A DNA stretch of 64,000 nucleotides, from the NCBI RefSeq assembly GCF_950295315.1, contig NC_080176.1:36786189-36850188 (forward strand), given 5' to 3'. Within the stretch, counting starts at the first letter, position 1. Each line of letters opens with the position of its first letter. The stretch comes from Erinaceus europaeus. Its lineage: Eukaryota > Chordata > Mammalia > Eulipotyphla > Erinaceidae. The position numbers and the translations under genes are program-made. The notes beneath the pieces are model-generated. The model was not told the origin of the DNA. It searched no databases and saw nothing but the letters and a program-made list of their open reading frames with translations. Shown in pieces: positions 11,476 to 23,752 of this stretch.

Positions 11476-11761
11476 TTTTATACTCTTAATACTATGTCTT
11501 GTATAAACTATATCTCAATAAAACAGGGGTAGGGAAGTCATAGTATTAAGAGTGTGCAAAGAAGAGAACTTATACCTTATTTAACATAGACTTGGCCCAG
11601 TGAGAGAAAAGCATGATGGGTATTCTAGGTATATTCCAGCAGTTTTTTTTCACATGTGTGTGTACATAAGAGTCTTATTTCAGAGCCTAAAAGCTATTTA
11701 CCTTCTCAGAAGTTCAAGGTATGATTCAACAGTAAGTCTTAGAATTTTCCTATATGGGGGT

Positions 11762-12033
11762 TAGGGCTGGGCGGCGATGTTCCTCCCAGTAAGCACACAT
11801 ATCATCAAGTGCAAGGACATGGATTTGAACCCCAATCTCCACCTGCAGAGAGTCTGCTTCATGAGCAGTGAAGCAAGTCTGCAGGTGTCTTTTTCTCCCC
11901 CTCTCTGTCTCCTCCTTCTCCTCTCTCAATTTCTCTCTGTCCTATTTTTAAAAGGGGGGGGGGTGGCTGCTGGGAGCGGCAGATTCATAGTGCAAGCGCC
12001 AAGCCCCAGAAATAACACTGGTGGGAATAAAAA
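11762..12033 (+). repeat. SINE type A, long form, diverged
   Basis: Head GGGCTGGGCGGCGATG, CTCCACCTGCAGAGAGTC, pyrimidine block, a G run at 11953-11963 replacing the AAC-rich part, then the long 3' extension ending AGCCCCAGAAATAACACTGG. Confidence 0.8.
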
Positions 12034-12071
12034 AAAAAGAGGGAATTTTCCTATTAGTTTAAAAAATTAAG

Positions 12072-12236
12072 TGGAAGGCTGGTAAAATAGCTCACTTGAA
12101 TAGTATGCTGTTTTACCATGTGCATGACCTAGGCTTGAGCCTGGCCCTTAGCACACTATGGAAACTCTGGTGCCATAGACTCCTTCTCACTCTGAGCATT
12201 GGGCTTCCCTGTCTCTATCAAAAAACCAAAATAGTG
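12072..12236 (+). repeat. SINE type E
   Basis: GGCTGGTAAAATAGCTCAC head, CATGTGCATGACCTAGGC, pyrimidine-rich end. A 55-base stub of a type A/B head (GGTTAAGCACACATAGCACC) follows at about 12258-12310. Confidence 0.65.
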
Positions 12237-12310
12237 TAGAGCAGAAACTTACGTTATTGAGGGCTGGGTGGTTGCACACTGGTTAAGCACACATAGCACC
12301 ATGCACAAAA

Positions 12311-12704
12311 ATTCCACTATTTAGAAGTCATAAACTCTACATGACTCTACATTAAAAAGGCACTAAGCTTCTTCATTTTACAATCCCACCAGAGTCAGCA
12401 AGAATTTTATGAATACTTCTGGAGACATCTTAGAATTCTAAGCACTGAATACTATCAGCGTTAATTCATAATGCTCTCATGAGCTCATAATATGCGAAAC
12501 AGGTAACTAAGACTTCTTCATAGTTCAATATCTTGATAGTAAATCAAGAGGAATGCCAACATGTCAATGAAAAAAGGTAGTTTTTTTTAAGTCCTGGCAA
12601 GATAGCCTGAGAGATAGTGAAAATTCAGAAAAATTCCTATCCAGTTAAGTTTTTCAGATGAATAAATTATATGGAAGTTGAAATTTGCCAGCAGCATCTT
12701 GCTA
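12311..12704. other. Intronic sequence, no gene seen
   Basis: No repeat or exon identified. Confidence 0.35.
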
Positions 12705-13037
12705 AATCTTTTTTTTTTCCCCTGCCTCTAGGGTTATCGCTGAGGCTTGTGCCTACACTACGAATCCACTGCTCCTGGAAGCCATTTTTCCCATTTTTGT
12801 TACCCTGGTTGTTGTTATTGTTGTTAGATCAGACATGAGAAATTGAGAGATGAGGCAACAACAGAGACGGGGAGAAAAAGACAGACCTGAGAGCTGCTTC
12901 ACCATTTGTGAGGTGACCGCCCCCTGCAGGTGGGGAGTCAGGGGCTCAGACCAGAATCTTAAGCCGGCCCTTGTGCTCCAGTCCTTGTGCTCCGTGCCAT
13001 GTGTGCTTAACCCACTGCACTACTGCCCAGCCTCCTC
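12705..13037 (-). repeat. SINE type A, long form
   Basis: The T run at the left is the A tail. The reverse complement gives the 3' extension, AAC-rich region, pyrimidine block and head, with the GGTTAAGC element read as GCTTAACCCACTGCAC at 13004-13021. Confidence 0.85.
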
Positions 13038-14405
13038 ATGAATCCTTTAAGAGAAACTCCTATATGGGAAGCACAGTTCAGGAAAGCAGTCCTGTTACTT
13101 CACAAGATGTTGTTATAGAAACAGCTCTGAAGGTTAGCTGGCAATTGCTGTATATAATTAAGGCTAGTGATCATGGGAGAGCCAGCAAGGTGGTCTCCAT
13201 GGTAATATCAAACACATCCTTTCACAAGCACAACCAACAGTTGTGAATCGACAATTATATAGGTTTTAAAAAACACTGAGTCAAGAGCACGTGGCACAAA
13301 GTGCAAGGACATGCGTAAGGATCCTGGTTTGAGAAAAAAAAAAAAAAAAAAACCCAGAGCCGTAAAGAACAGAGTAAGACACAGCTTTCTGGTCTACCAC
13401 TGCCTTCAGGCTATGTAAGGAAGGCTGGCTCACCTGTGACATTAGCCAAAAGAAAGTGTTCTTACACAGACAGCCTTGAAATGGGAGTAGACACTGGGAC
13501 CTTGGGACCCTAGAGGGCCAGTGCTGCTGTCTGGAGATGTCTCTCATCTCCTGGTTAAATCCCAGCATAAACTCACTCTGGCCTCAGCTGCCTTTTCCCA
13601 ATAAGTGCCAAGAACTCTAGCTGCTCTGATGTTAACAGGGTGCGGCAATACACTACCCAATTCTCTTGGGAGAAAGTTAAATTGCTGGAAAAACTTAATA
13701 AGAGAAAAATATAAAGTCACACCATATCTTCTTTATATGGCTATTTCATTGCTTTGCTCTAAAAAATTCATCCACTTTTTCCCCCTGTACCAATGCTTTA
13801 TATACACTACAGGTGGGAAGTGGTTTCTACTTCCTTTATCAAAATGAAGACAGATTTTTTAAAACAATTACTGAATGTTCTATAATTTTTAGCCTAATAA
13901 GGTATTTCTGAATCATCAAAGAGAATAACTATAGTAGAGAAAACAAAATAAATTACTTAGAAGGCACTTTTGTCCCATTCTGAAAAATTGGAGACCTAAG
14001 GAAGATAGAGAGAAAACGACATGCAGAGAAAAGCACATGTGCCTTCTTCTGAAACTTGGAAGTGATGGAGTCGATGCCACAATGTGTTGGATATTGGTCC
14101 TGTTGGAATGAGCAAAAAGACACCTCAAGTCCTATGAATGACTTCCCTGTCTGTGTATCTGAGTTTCTACAGAATCCAAATTATTCTCTGGAGACAATAG
14201 AATATCTTTTGGGATCATTTTCTGGATATGTTGTTACCTAGTGAAATTACAATTACATCATGAAGAAATGCTGTTTCATCAGTTATAATTATATTTCAAA
14301 TGTTAGCATAGATTGATGTGCAAATGGCCCAAAGAATGGAAAATATTCTACCACAGATGATACCAAAGTGGTTGAGGGAGGGAGAAGGAGAAAGGGAGAG
14401 AGAAA
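13038..14405. other. Intronic sequence with one SINE stub
   Basis: Mostly unique. A truncated type A head (GAGCACGTGGCACAAAGTGC to GGTTTGAG) followed by an A run lies at about 13282-13352. No exon boundaries or domains are seen in the short open frames. Confidence 0.4.
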
Positions 14406-14407
14406 TT

Positions 14408-14534
14408 GAGGGCTGGGGAGACAGCATAATGGTTATGCAAAAGCCTTTTAAACTCTGAGCTACCAGGTTCAATTCTAAGCACCACCAAAAGCCAGAGCAG
14501 AGCAGCTGCTCTGGTGAGAAAGAAAGAGAGAAAG
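14408..14534 (+). repeat. SINE type C
   Basis: GACAGCATAATGGTTATGCA (A-box region), GGTTCAATTCTAAGCACC, AGCCAGAGCAGAGCAG. Its 3' purine tail has grown into the GGAA array that follows. Confidence 0.85.
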
Positions 14535-14592
14535 GAAGGAAGGAAGGAAGGAAGGAAGGAAGGAAGGAAGGAAGGAAGGAAGGAAGGAAGGT
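14535..14592 (+). repeat. (GGAA)n microsatellite
   Basis: Fourteen or so uninterrupted GGAA units, continuing from the tail of the SINE on its left. Confidence 0.95.
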
Positions 14593-14718
14593 GATGAGAA
14601 AAGGAACTAGGAGTATGGATTCATAAAGAAAAGGAAAGAAATTGATTGATTGATACACTAAAAATAGAAGAGGCTGTAATAGCTTATCTAATCCAACCCC
14701 AACATTTAAGAAAGATTC

Positions 14719-15250
14719 AATCAGGCAAAAACTAGTAAAGTCATGGGCCCTCTGGAATATACCTAAAATAGACCTACTAGCTTTTTCCAAAATGGACACT
14801 CCAAATCTTCATCTGCTATATTCTTGCCTTTAGGCTCATGATTAATCAACAATTTGTTCTGCTTTATATCTTAACTCTTATTCAGCCACCAGGTTCCAGA
14901 TGCTACCATGATGCCAACCTGACTTCCTTGGGCAGATGACCCCATCAGTGTGTCCCCACCTCTCCAGATCCCTGCCCCACTAGGGAAAGAGAGAGACAGG
15001 CTGGGAGTATGGATTAACCTACCAATGCCCATGTTCAGTGGGGAAGCAATTACAGAAGCCCCACCTTCTACCTTTTGCACCCCATAATGATCCTGGGTTC
15101 TTACTCCCAGAGGGTTAAAGAACAGGAAAGCTTTCAAGGGAAGGAATGGAATATAGTGTTCTGGTGGTGGGAACTGTGTGGAATTGCACCCCTCTTATCC
15201 TATGGTCTTGTCAATAGTTCCATTTTATAAATAAAAAAATAGACATAAAA
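14719..15250 (+). repeat. CTGGTGG-family retroposon, long form
   Basis: Collinear with 10306-10850 from CAGGCAAAAACTAGTAAAG to TCTGGTGGTGGGAACTG, GGAATTGCACCCCTCTTATC and a tail of AAATAAAAAAATAG with an A run. Confidence 0.75.
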
Positions 15251-15589
15251 AAAAAGGATTCAACCACAGCAGCTAAGTTAAAAATCTCTCCACCTTTTCA
15301 GTTAACTTGAGTTACAAAGGGGAAAATTACAAATCTCTCTTGAAGTTTCAGTAAAAAAGAAAGAGATGTAATAAAATGGAGACTCATAAAACTAGTGTCC
15401 AAACAGGCAAAGCTATATACAAGGGAAAAACTAATCCTATGAAGATTTAAACACAGTGCTTTCAGCACTACTACTGTGCAGCTTTCAGGAATGATTTGTA
15501 TGCCATAAAATTTGTCCCTTATAACTGTAAAATTCAATGATTTTTCAGTGAATAAATTTAATAAATTAATCTAAAGAATGGCGTAATCA
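15251..15589. other. Intronic sequence, no gene seen
   Basis: No supported feature. The open frames here are short and have no splice context. Confidence 0.35.
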
Positions 15590-16557
15590 TCACCAGATCC
15601 AGGTTTAGAGTAATTCCATTATCCCTCCCCCAAAGAAAAAAAATCTTCCTCCAGCCTATTTGTAGTTAATCTCGGCTCTAAGAAGTCATCAGTATGCTTT
15701 GCACCTCCATAAATGTGCTTTTCCTGGAAGTTTCACACAAACAGAATCTCTCTATGTATATTCTTTTGTGACTGAATCTCTTTCACACAGCTTAGTATTT
15801 TTCAGATTCATACATCTGTACCAATGCGTTAACAGCTCATTTCTCTCTATTACTAAATTCCATGGTGGTTTACAGTCATATTAACAGACTTTTAAACTAT
15901 CTCCAGTTTGGGGCTATTATGAATAATGCTGCTCTGAGCATTCATACTTAAGTCTATTTATGAACATATACTTTCATTTTCCCCAGCAGATTCCTAGGAA
16001 TAGAATTACTATAATAGGATTACTGAATTATAATTCTATTATACCCCCTAACCAGCACAAGGTCATTATTTTTTTCCCCCATGTTTTCTTCTAAGTTTCC
16101 CAGACTGGGCTCTTATATTTAAGTGTAGTTTCCATCTTGAGCTAATTATGTGAAGCAAGGGTATAAGACCAGTTTTAAAAACATGTAGATAGCTGATTGT
16201 TCCAGCACAATTTGATGAAATGCCCTGGTGTCTTTACTGAAAAGTAATATACCATAAATGCCAGTCCTGAAACTAATACAATGTCTTGCTTATTCTAACC
16301 TTATAGTCAGTTTTCAAGCTGTGTAGTTTAAGTCTTCCCACTTCACTTTTACATTTCCCATTTTGGGTATTTCATATCCAAATAAATTTTTTGACCAAGT
16401 CATTAATTTGTACAAAAACATCTGTTATGATTTGGACAGGGATTGCATTAAATCTACTGATATATTCTGAAAGAATTTCCCCTTACCAATTAATATTACT
16501 GAGGGTTTTTTTTAATGTCTCCCAGAAAGATTTAAGTTTTCAGTGTGTAAATCTTTT

Positions 16558-16804
16558 AAAAATTCCTCAGTATCCTGCAAGGGAGTTTCTTCACAAGTGG
16601 TGAAGCAGGTCTGCAGGTGTCTATCTTTCTCTCCCCCTCTCTTTCTTCCCTTCCTCTCTCCATTTCTCTCTGTCCTATCCAACAACAATATCAATAATAA
16701 CTACAACAATAAACAACAACAAGGGCAACAAAAGGGAATAAATAATAAATAAATAAATACTAGAAAATAAATCTAAAAAAATTATTAAAAAATTCCTCAG
16801 TATC
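16558..16804 (+). repeat. 5'-truncated SINE type A with 17-bp target duplication
   Basis: The element body (16575-16787) lacks the tRNA-like head and begins at CTGCAAGGGAG. AAAAATTCCTCAGTATC occurs before (16558-16574) and after it (16788-16804), inside the ancient L1. The duplication shows a genuine truncated retroposition event. Confidence 0.95.
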
Positions 16805-16842
16805 TTTACCTTTTTAATGCTACTATGAATGTAGTTATTTTC

Positions 16843-17075
16843 TTGATTTTTTTTTTTTTAATGCAGTTCCAGGAAATGAACCCAGTGCCATGATGATAAG
16901 CCTCCTTCCTCTCTGACCCAATGTTAATCCTTTAGTTGAGAGAGAGAAAGAGAGAGAGAGAGAGAAAGAGAAAGAGACAGAGAGAGAGGGAGGAACCAAA
17001 GCACACTCCCTGGCCTTCTCCAATATAATGCTGGGGGTTGAATCCAGTGCCTCATAATTTCTTTTCCTCTTCATG
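16843..17075 (-). repeat. Diverged SINE, minus orientation
   Basis: T run, then a GAACCCAGTGCC block, a (GA)n tract at 16940-17000 and a TGGGGGTTGAATCCAGTGCC block (B box on the reverse strand). The type is unclear. Confidence 0.5.
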
Positions 17076-17704
17076 TTTTAACACCTTTCTTCTCATGTAT
17101 GTATGTTCTACATACTCACAATAGTTTATTATGTGAAATATACTGTTCATACCTTATAAATAACTTTATCACCTTGTAAGCATTTTCTTATATACCTCTT
17201 AGAAGTCCTATACTTAAATATTTCATAAACTATACTCTAAGTTACCCATCCATATTTATGACTTTGTATATTTAAGTTTGCCTTCTATTTATTTTACAGA
17301 TGTTATTAAAATGAATATCTTTTGCCAAAATCTTTGTGAAGGCTTTTATTAATTTCTAGAAAATTTGTAAAGCTTGATTCACCAGTTCAGATAATTTGCC
17401 CGTTTTTTTACTTTAGATTCTACTTGGCAAGTGGTCTTTCAGAAAGATCAGGCTTACTTACAAGAGAATTATAAGTGTTTGATTTTGAAAAGACTGTTTT
17501 CTTTTAGACCATCGTTTCAGACAAAGAAGCAGAGAAACACATGTCATTGTGATAAAAGAAAACAGGAATACAATTTTATTAGGTATGTGTTTATCTAGTT
17601 TGCAGTAGCCAAAAACACTGCCTACAGCAGCTCCCTAAAGAGCAAAAATAACAGATAAAACTTGAGCATCTGTATTTTTAAACATTCCTTTAGAATGAAG
17701 TGAA

Positions 17705-17925
17705 GGGGCTTGTGAGACAGCTGACCCGGGAGAGTACATGCTTCGAATGTTGGAGTTCCAGCACACCATACAGAGGCACCACAACACTGGGGGAAGACTC
17801 AGTGCCCAGGGTCACTCACAGGAAGACGTGTAGTTTCTGCTGAGCCATTTCCCAATCATTTCTGGGGCCCAGGGGGTGGTGCACTCAGTTAAGCGCAAAT
17901 AGCACCCAGTCACTCCAGAATTTCA
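17705..17925 (+). repeat. SINE type E plus stub of type B
   Basis: GGGGCTTGTGAGACAGCTGA head with TTCCAGCACACCATACAGAGG at 17705-17850, followed by a truncated type B head (GGGCCCAGGGGGTGGTGCAC, GTTAAGCGC) at about 17863-17925. Confidence 0.55.
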
Positions 17926-18809
17926 TTTTTATGAACATTATTATCTAGTATATAAAACCATGATTGACTAGTTCTGTATTGATCTTACATCTTGAGGCCT
18001 CAATAAATTATTTATTCAATTCATTTTTTTTCAGATTCCTTAGGGTTGTTTTCCTATAGGATGTCATCTATAAGTAGAATTTCTTCCTTATAGAATTTCT
18101 TCCTTTCTAATCTAGGTGTCTTCTTCCTTCCCCAATTACTGTACTTTCCAAAATCCCCAGTATACTGTTGAATTGAAGTGGTAAGCGTGAACGTTCTTGA
18201 GAGACTTAAGAAAAAAAAAATAGAGTGAACATTCTTGGGTTGCTCCCTGTCTTAGGGAGAAACTACTCAGCATCTCCACCACTAAGGATAACATAAGCTA
18301 TAGATTTTTCTTAGATGCTCTTAAATGGGTTGAGTTGTTCCCTTCTATTTTTCTACTATTTGGTTGGTGAGAGCTTTTTCATTCACTTTTGTTCATGAAT
18401 CAATGTTCAATTTTTTCAAAAAAGGTTTTCTAAATCTCTTAACATGACCATGTATCTTTGGCCTTTCATCTTTACTAGAATTAATATATTAAATTATTTT
18501 TCATATTAAACCAAATTTCCATTCTCTAGGATAAAAATTAACATGAATGGGAGTCCTGTGGTAGCACAGCGGGTTAAGCGCACATGGTGCAAAGCGCAAG
18601 GATTAGCATAAGGACCCAGTTTGAGCCCGAGGATCCCCACTGCAGAGAAGTCACTTCACAGGTAGTGCAGCAAGTCTGCAGGTGTCTATCTTTCTCTCCC
18701 CCTCTCTGCCTTCCCCTTCTCTCTCCATTTCTCTCTGTCATATATAACAATGACAACATCAATAACATCAACAATAACTACAACAACAATGAAAAACAAC
18801 AAAAACTGG

Positions 18810-21800
18810 GAAGGACTTCCGGAGGCAGGGAAACTAGCAGCAGCAGATCTGTTTCTCTCCTCTCCTCCCCTCTCCCTGATCAACTAGGAATACCAAAGGA
18901 GACCACCTGGGACAAAGGAACCCTAAAGCAACCAGAAGGACAGAAATCACTAAAGTTAGGGCAGAAATAAATAAAATTGAGAATAAGAAAACCATACAAA
19001 AGATCAACGAAAGTTAATGTTGGTTCTTCGAAAGAGTGAACAAAATCCACAAACCTTTAGCCAGACTCACAAAACAAAAAAGGGAGAAGACCCAAATAAA
19101 TTGGATACTAAATGAAAGAGGAGATATCACAACAGACACTGCAGAAATTCAACATGTCATGCGAGGCTTCTATGAACAACTATATGCCACCAAGCTAGAG
19201 GACCTGGAAGAAATGGACGATTTCCTAGATACCTACCAACTTCCAAAACTAAGTAAAGAGGAAGTGGATAACATGAACAGGCCCACCGCAGTCAATGAAA
19301 TTGAAACAGTTATCAAAAATCTCCCCAAAAATAAAAGTCCTGGACCAGATGGTTTTACAAATGAATTCTACAAAACCTTCAAAGAAGAACTAATGCCTCT
19401 ACTTTTAAAAGTCTTCCAGAAGACTGAAGACACTGGAATACTCCCTGCCAGCTTCTATGCAGCTAACATCACTCTGATACCAAAAGCAGAAAAGGACACA
19501 ACCAAAAAAGAAAACTACCGACCAATATCTCTGATGAACATAGATGCTAAAATACTGAACAACATTCTAGCCAACCGAATACAGCAGTATATTAAAAAGA
19601 TTGTTCATCATGACCAAGTGCGGTTTAAACCAACCAGGCATGTATGGTTGGTTTAATATACATAAATCAATCAATGTGATCTACCACATCAACAAAAGCA
19701 AGACCAAAAACTACAAGGTCATATCAATAGATGCAGAGAAAGCCTCTGACAAAAATACAACATCCCTTTATGATCAAAACACTACAGAAAATGGGAATAG
19801 ATGGAAAATTCCTGAAGATAGTGGACTCTATATATAGAAAACCTACAGCCAACACCATACTCAATGGTGAAAAACTGGAAGCATTTCCACTCAGATCAAG
19901 TAATAGACAGGGCTGCCCACTATCACCATTACTATTCAACATAGTGTTGGAAGTTCTTGCCATAGCAATCAGGCAGGAGCAAGGAATTAAAGGGATACAG
20001 ATTGGAAGAGAAGAAGTCAAACTCTCCCTATTTTCAAATGACATGACAGTATACACAGAAAAACCTAAGGACTCCAGCAAGAAGCTTTTGGAAATCATCA
20101 GGCAATACAGTAAGGTGTCAGGCTACAAACTTAACATTCAAAAGTCAGTGGCATTCCTCTATGCAAACACTAAGGTAGAAGAAATTGAAATCCAGAAATC
20201 AATTCCTTTTACTATAGCAACAAAAACAATAAAATATCTAGGAGTAAACCTAACCAAAGAAGTGAAAGACTTGTATACTGAAAATTATGAGTCACTACTC
20301 AAAGAAATTGAAAAAGACACAAAGAAGTGGAAAGATATTCCATGTTCATGGGCTGGAAGAATTAACATCATCAAAATGAATACACTACCCAGAGCCATCT
20401 ACAAATTTAATGCTATCCCCATCAAGATCCCAACCACATTTTTTAGGAGAATAGAACAAATGCTACAAATGTTTATCTGGAACCAGAAAAGACCTAGAAT
20501 TGCCAAAACAATCTGGAGAAAAAAGAACAGAACCGGAGGCATCACACTCCCAGATCTCAAATTGTTTTATAGGGCCACTGTCATCAAAACTGCTTGGTAC
20601 TGGAACATGAATAGACACACTGACCAGTGGAATAGAATTGAGAGCGCACAAGTGAGCCCCTATACCTATGGACATCTAATCTTTGACAAAGGGGCTCAGA
20701 CTATTAAATGGGGAAAGCAGAGTCTCTTCAACAAACGGTGTTGGAAACAATGGGTTGAAACATGCAGAAGAATGAAACTGAACCACTGTATTTCACTGAA
20801 TACAAAAGTAAATTCCAAGTGGATCAAGGACTTGGATATTAGACCACAAACTATCAGATCCTTAGAAGAAAATATTGGCAGAACTCTTTTCCGCATACAT
20901 TTTAAAGACATCTTCAATGAAACTAATCCAGTTACAAAGAAGACTAAGGCAAGCATAAACCTATGGGACTACATCAAATTAAAAAGCTTCTTCACAGCAA
21001 AAGAAACCACTACCCAAACCAAGAGACCCCTCACAGAATGGGAGAAGATCTTTACATGCCATACATCAGACAAGAGCTTAATAACCAACATATATAAAGA
21101 TCTTGCCAGACTCAACAACAAGACAACAAATAACCCCATCCAAAAATGGGGGGAGGACATGGACAGAATATTCAACACAGAAGAGATCCAAAAGGCAGAG
21201 AAACACATGAAAAAATTCTCCAAGTCTCTGATTATCAGAGATATGAAAATAAAGACAACAACGAGATACCACTTCACTCCTGTGAGAATGTCATACATTA
21301 GAAAAGGTAACAGCAGTAAATGCTAGAGAGGCTGTGTGGTCAAAGGAACCCTCCTCCACTGCTGGTGGGAATGTCAATTGGTCCAACATCTGTGGAGAAC
21401 AGTCTGGAGAACTCTCAGAAGGCTAGAAATGGACCTACCCTATGATCCTGCAATTCCTCTCCTGGGGATATATCCTAAGGAACACAACATATCCATCCAA
21501 AAAGATCTGTGTACACATATGTTCTTGGCAGCACAATTTGTAAAAGCCAAAACCTGGAAGCAACCCAGGTATCCAACAACAGATGAGTGGCTGAGCAAGT
21601 TGTGGTATATATACACAATGGAATACTACTCAGCTGTAAAAAATGGTGACTTCACCGTTTTCAGCCGATCTTGGATGGACCTGAAAAAATCATGTTGAGT
21701 GAAATAAGTCAGAAATAGAAAGATGAATATGGGATGATCTCACTCTCAGGCAGAAGTTAAAAAACAAGATCAGAAAAGAAAACAGAAGTAGAACCTGAAA

Positions 21801-21999
21801 TGGAATTGGCTTATCGAACTAAAGTAAATGACTCTGGGGTGAGTGGGTGGGGAGAACACAGGTCCAAGAAGGATTCAGAGGACCTAGTGGGGGTTGTATT
21901 GTTATATGGGAATCTGGGAAATGTTATGCATGTACAAACTATTGTACTTACTGTTGAATGTAAAACATTAATTCCCCAATAAAAAAAATCAGAAAAAAA
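18810..21999 (+). mobile_element. Young L1 with internal deletion (copy 1)
   Basis: The first about 100 bases (GACTTCCGGAGGC onward) are the start of the L1 5' UTR, as at 36633 and 61461. At about 18913 they jump directly into ORF2 at the position equal to 39796. About 3.1 kb is therefore missing (rest of 5' UTR, ORF1, endonuclease and part of the linker). The copy ends with ATTAATTCCCCAATAAAAAAA. It is inserted in a SINE tail with a probable duplication GAAAAACAA (18791 and about 22002). Confidence 0.95.
18915..21698 (+). pseudogene. L1 ORF2 remnant (copy 1), RT and C-terminal domains
   Basis: The frame begins inside ORF2, after the endonuclease. Reverse transcriptase motifs are visible: NKSPGPDGF (about 19330), [18 protein letters not shown] (about 19480) and [12 protein letters not shown] (about 19909). 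Where a catalytic FADD-type motif is expected there is FSNDM (about 20032-20046). Breaks: a small insertion near 19630 shifts frame; an extra A in GACAAAAATACAA (19748-19760) shifts it again; and TGG has become TAG at 21324-21326 in the C-terminal cysteine region (KCWRGCG in the sister copy). The C-terminal part holds HCWWECQLV and YDPAIPLLG. It cannot make a working protein. Confidence 0.9.
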
Positions 22000-22659
22000 A
22001 AGAAAAACAAGAAAGGCAACAAAAGGGAAAATAAATACATATGAAAATTTTAACATGATTATGATTTATATTTTATGTGTTGCCAATTTTGGTTAGTTAA
22101 TAAGAGCTATTGTTCAGGAGAGATGTTGGTCTGTACATATCTTTTTTTTTTTTTTTTAGGTCTGGTTCTAATATCAGGGTAACTCAACAACAGAATATAG
22201 TGCCACCCCTCCATGCCTAGTTTTCCTTTATAAAAGAGAAGAATAATTTTTTTAAATAATTGATAGGACTCAAGTTGGTCTGGACCTTTTTTTTTTTATT
22301 TTAACAGAAAGGTTTTCAATTACTACTTAACATTTATTTACTTGCTCTGGGTGTGTTGAAATTTTCCACTACTTTTTGAGTTAGTTCTCCTCACTTGTCC
22401 CTTTTGTCTAAATTGTCTAGTTTACCGGCACAGTTACTCATAATAGGACTGAGTATGTTACTTATAATATATAATCCATTTAGTGTCTATAGAACTAGTC
22501 TTGATGTCTCCCTTCATTTCTAATTATCAGTCATGCTTATGCTTATCAGACTTTCTTTTTTCTTAATCTATAAGGTTGTCAATTTTGTAGACACTTGCAA
22601 AGAACCAACATTGATTCTGTTTCCTTTTTTTGTTTGTTTGTTTGTTTTGGTTTAATTAT

Positions 22660-22795
22660 TTTTGTCTTCTATTTTTTTACCAGAGTACTGCTCAGGTCTG
22701 GCTTATGGTGGTGCTGGATATTGAACCTAGGACCTACGGCCTCAGGTATGACAGTCATTTGCAGAGCCACTATGCTGTCTCCCCAGCCTTGTCTT
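22660..22795 (-). repeat. SINE type C
   Basis: The reverse complement gives GACAGCATAGTGGCTCTGCA, then GGTTCAATATCCAGCACCACC and CATAAGCCAGACCTGAGC. It is inserted in the ancient L1. Confidence 0.8.
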
Positions 22796-23274
22796 CTGTT
22801 TTCTGTTTCATTAATTTCCACTCTAAGCATTACCATAGCATTCCTTCTGATCCCTTTGGATTTAGTTTGATCTTTTTTCTAGTTTTTTAAGAAAGCAGTT
22901 TAGGTTTCTAATTTGAAATCTTCTTTTATAATATGAATGCTTTTAGCTATTAGTTTCCCTCTAAGTACTATTTTAGTTGCATCTTGTAAACTCTGATATT
23001 TTTGTTCTCATTTGATTCAAATATCTTTACTCTCCCATGTGATTTCTCCTCTGCCACGTGAGCTATTCAGAACTGCTGCTATGCACTCACTGCAGTGTGT
23101 AGTGTGTGCTTGAGCAGGTGCACTTGATTGGCCCCTCTTTTTCTTTTTCCCGTTTCTTTTTAGTTTCCCCCTTTTCTCTAGTTTATGCTTTGATCATAGT
23201 TAATCAGATCCATAATCAGATCCATAATGAACATTCTTAAAATAGTATCATATTTATTTATCCGTCTATTTTTT

Positions 23275-23495
23275 TGTAGCACCAGAACTTCACATGTATG
23301 ATTTCACTGCTCCTAGCTAGACTTTCTCACTATTTTTATCTCAGATAGAGAGGACAGAGAAATGGGGAAAGGCAGCACAGCACGAGAGCTTCCCCTAGTT
23401 TCATGGCACTCCTGGTGGTAGCAGGGCTTAAACGCAGGCCATGTGTATGGGAAGGCTCATGCTGTATTAGGTTAGTTATCTTCTGGCCCTTTGAT
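23275..23495 (-). repeat. Old SINE, minus orientation
   Basis: Reverse complement: GGGCCAGAAGATAACTAACC, AGCCTTCCCATACACATGGC, a purine/pyrimidine block and TGAAGTTCTGGTGCTACAAA. Diverged type B/E. Confidence 0.5.
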
Positions 23496-23752
23496 GTCTT
23501 CATTAAAGTCCCCCTAGTCAGCCATTTTTTCATTTCTTTCCTCTATCACCTCCAAACTTTCCTAGCAAACCACTTGAGCGGCTGTGGGCAGGAAAATGAA
23601 AGCTGCCTGCAGGCACAAGGAGTCCAGACACTCAGAACTGCAGGAGCCTTGGAGATTTTCTGGCAAAACTTCTCATTTTTAGATGGAGAAATCAAGATAA
23701 TGATTTACCCAGAACATTTTTCACATGTGTGATACCAATTATGTTATGTTGA

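Larger units (their letters stand above)
18533..22058 (+). repeat. SINE type A split by a young L1
   Basis: SINE head and pyrimidine block lie at 18549-18808 and the tail (GGCAACAAAAGGGAAAATAAA) at about 22013-22042. The L1 at 18810-21999 sits between. The SINE has its own target duplication, AAAAATTAACATGA on the left (about 18533-18546) and a matching AAAATTTTAACATGA on the right (about 22044-22058), inside the ancient L1. Confidence 0.85.
15590..23050 (-). repeat. Ancient L1 in pieces, hosting nested insertions
   Basis: On the minus strand the pieces 15590-16557, 16805-16855, about 17935-18532, about 22060-22625 and 22800-23050 follow the order of an L1 from its 3' UTR (left) through ORF2. 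Examples are GATTGCATTAAATCTACTGA near 16441, GGTCTGTACATATCTTTTT near 22129 and AAAGAACCAACATTGATTC near 22599. Reading frames are lost. Younger SINEs, one young L1 and simple sequence separate the pieces. The stretch 17080-17700 is less certain. Confidence 0.7.

Noticed and set aside
18900..18920. Spliced L1 RNA as origin of the copy 1 junction
   Set aside because: The deleted side has no GT at the donor position and no AG at the acceptor position in the sister copies.
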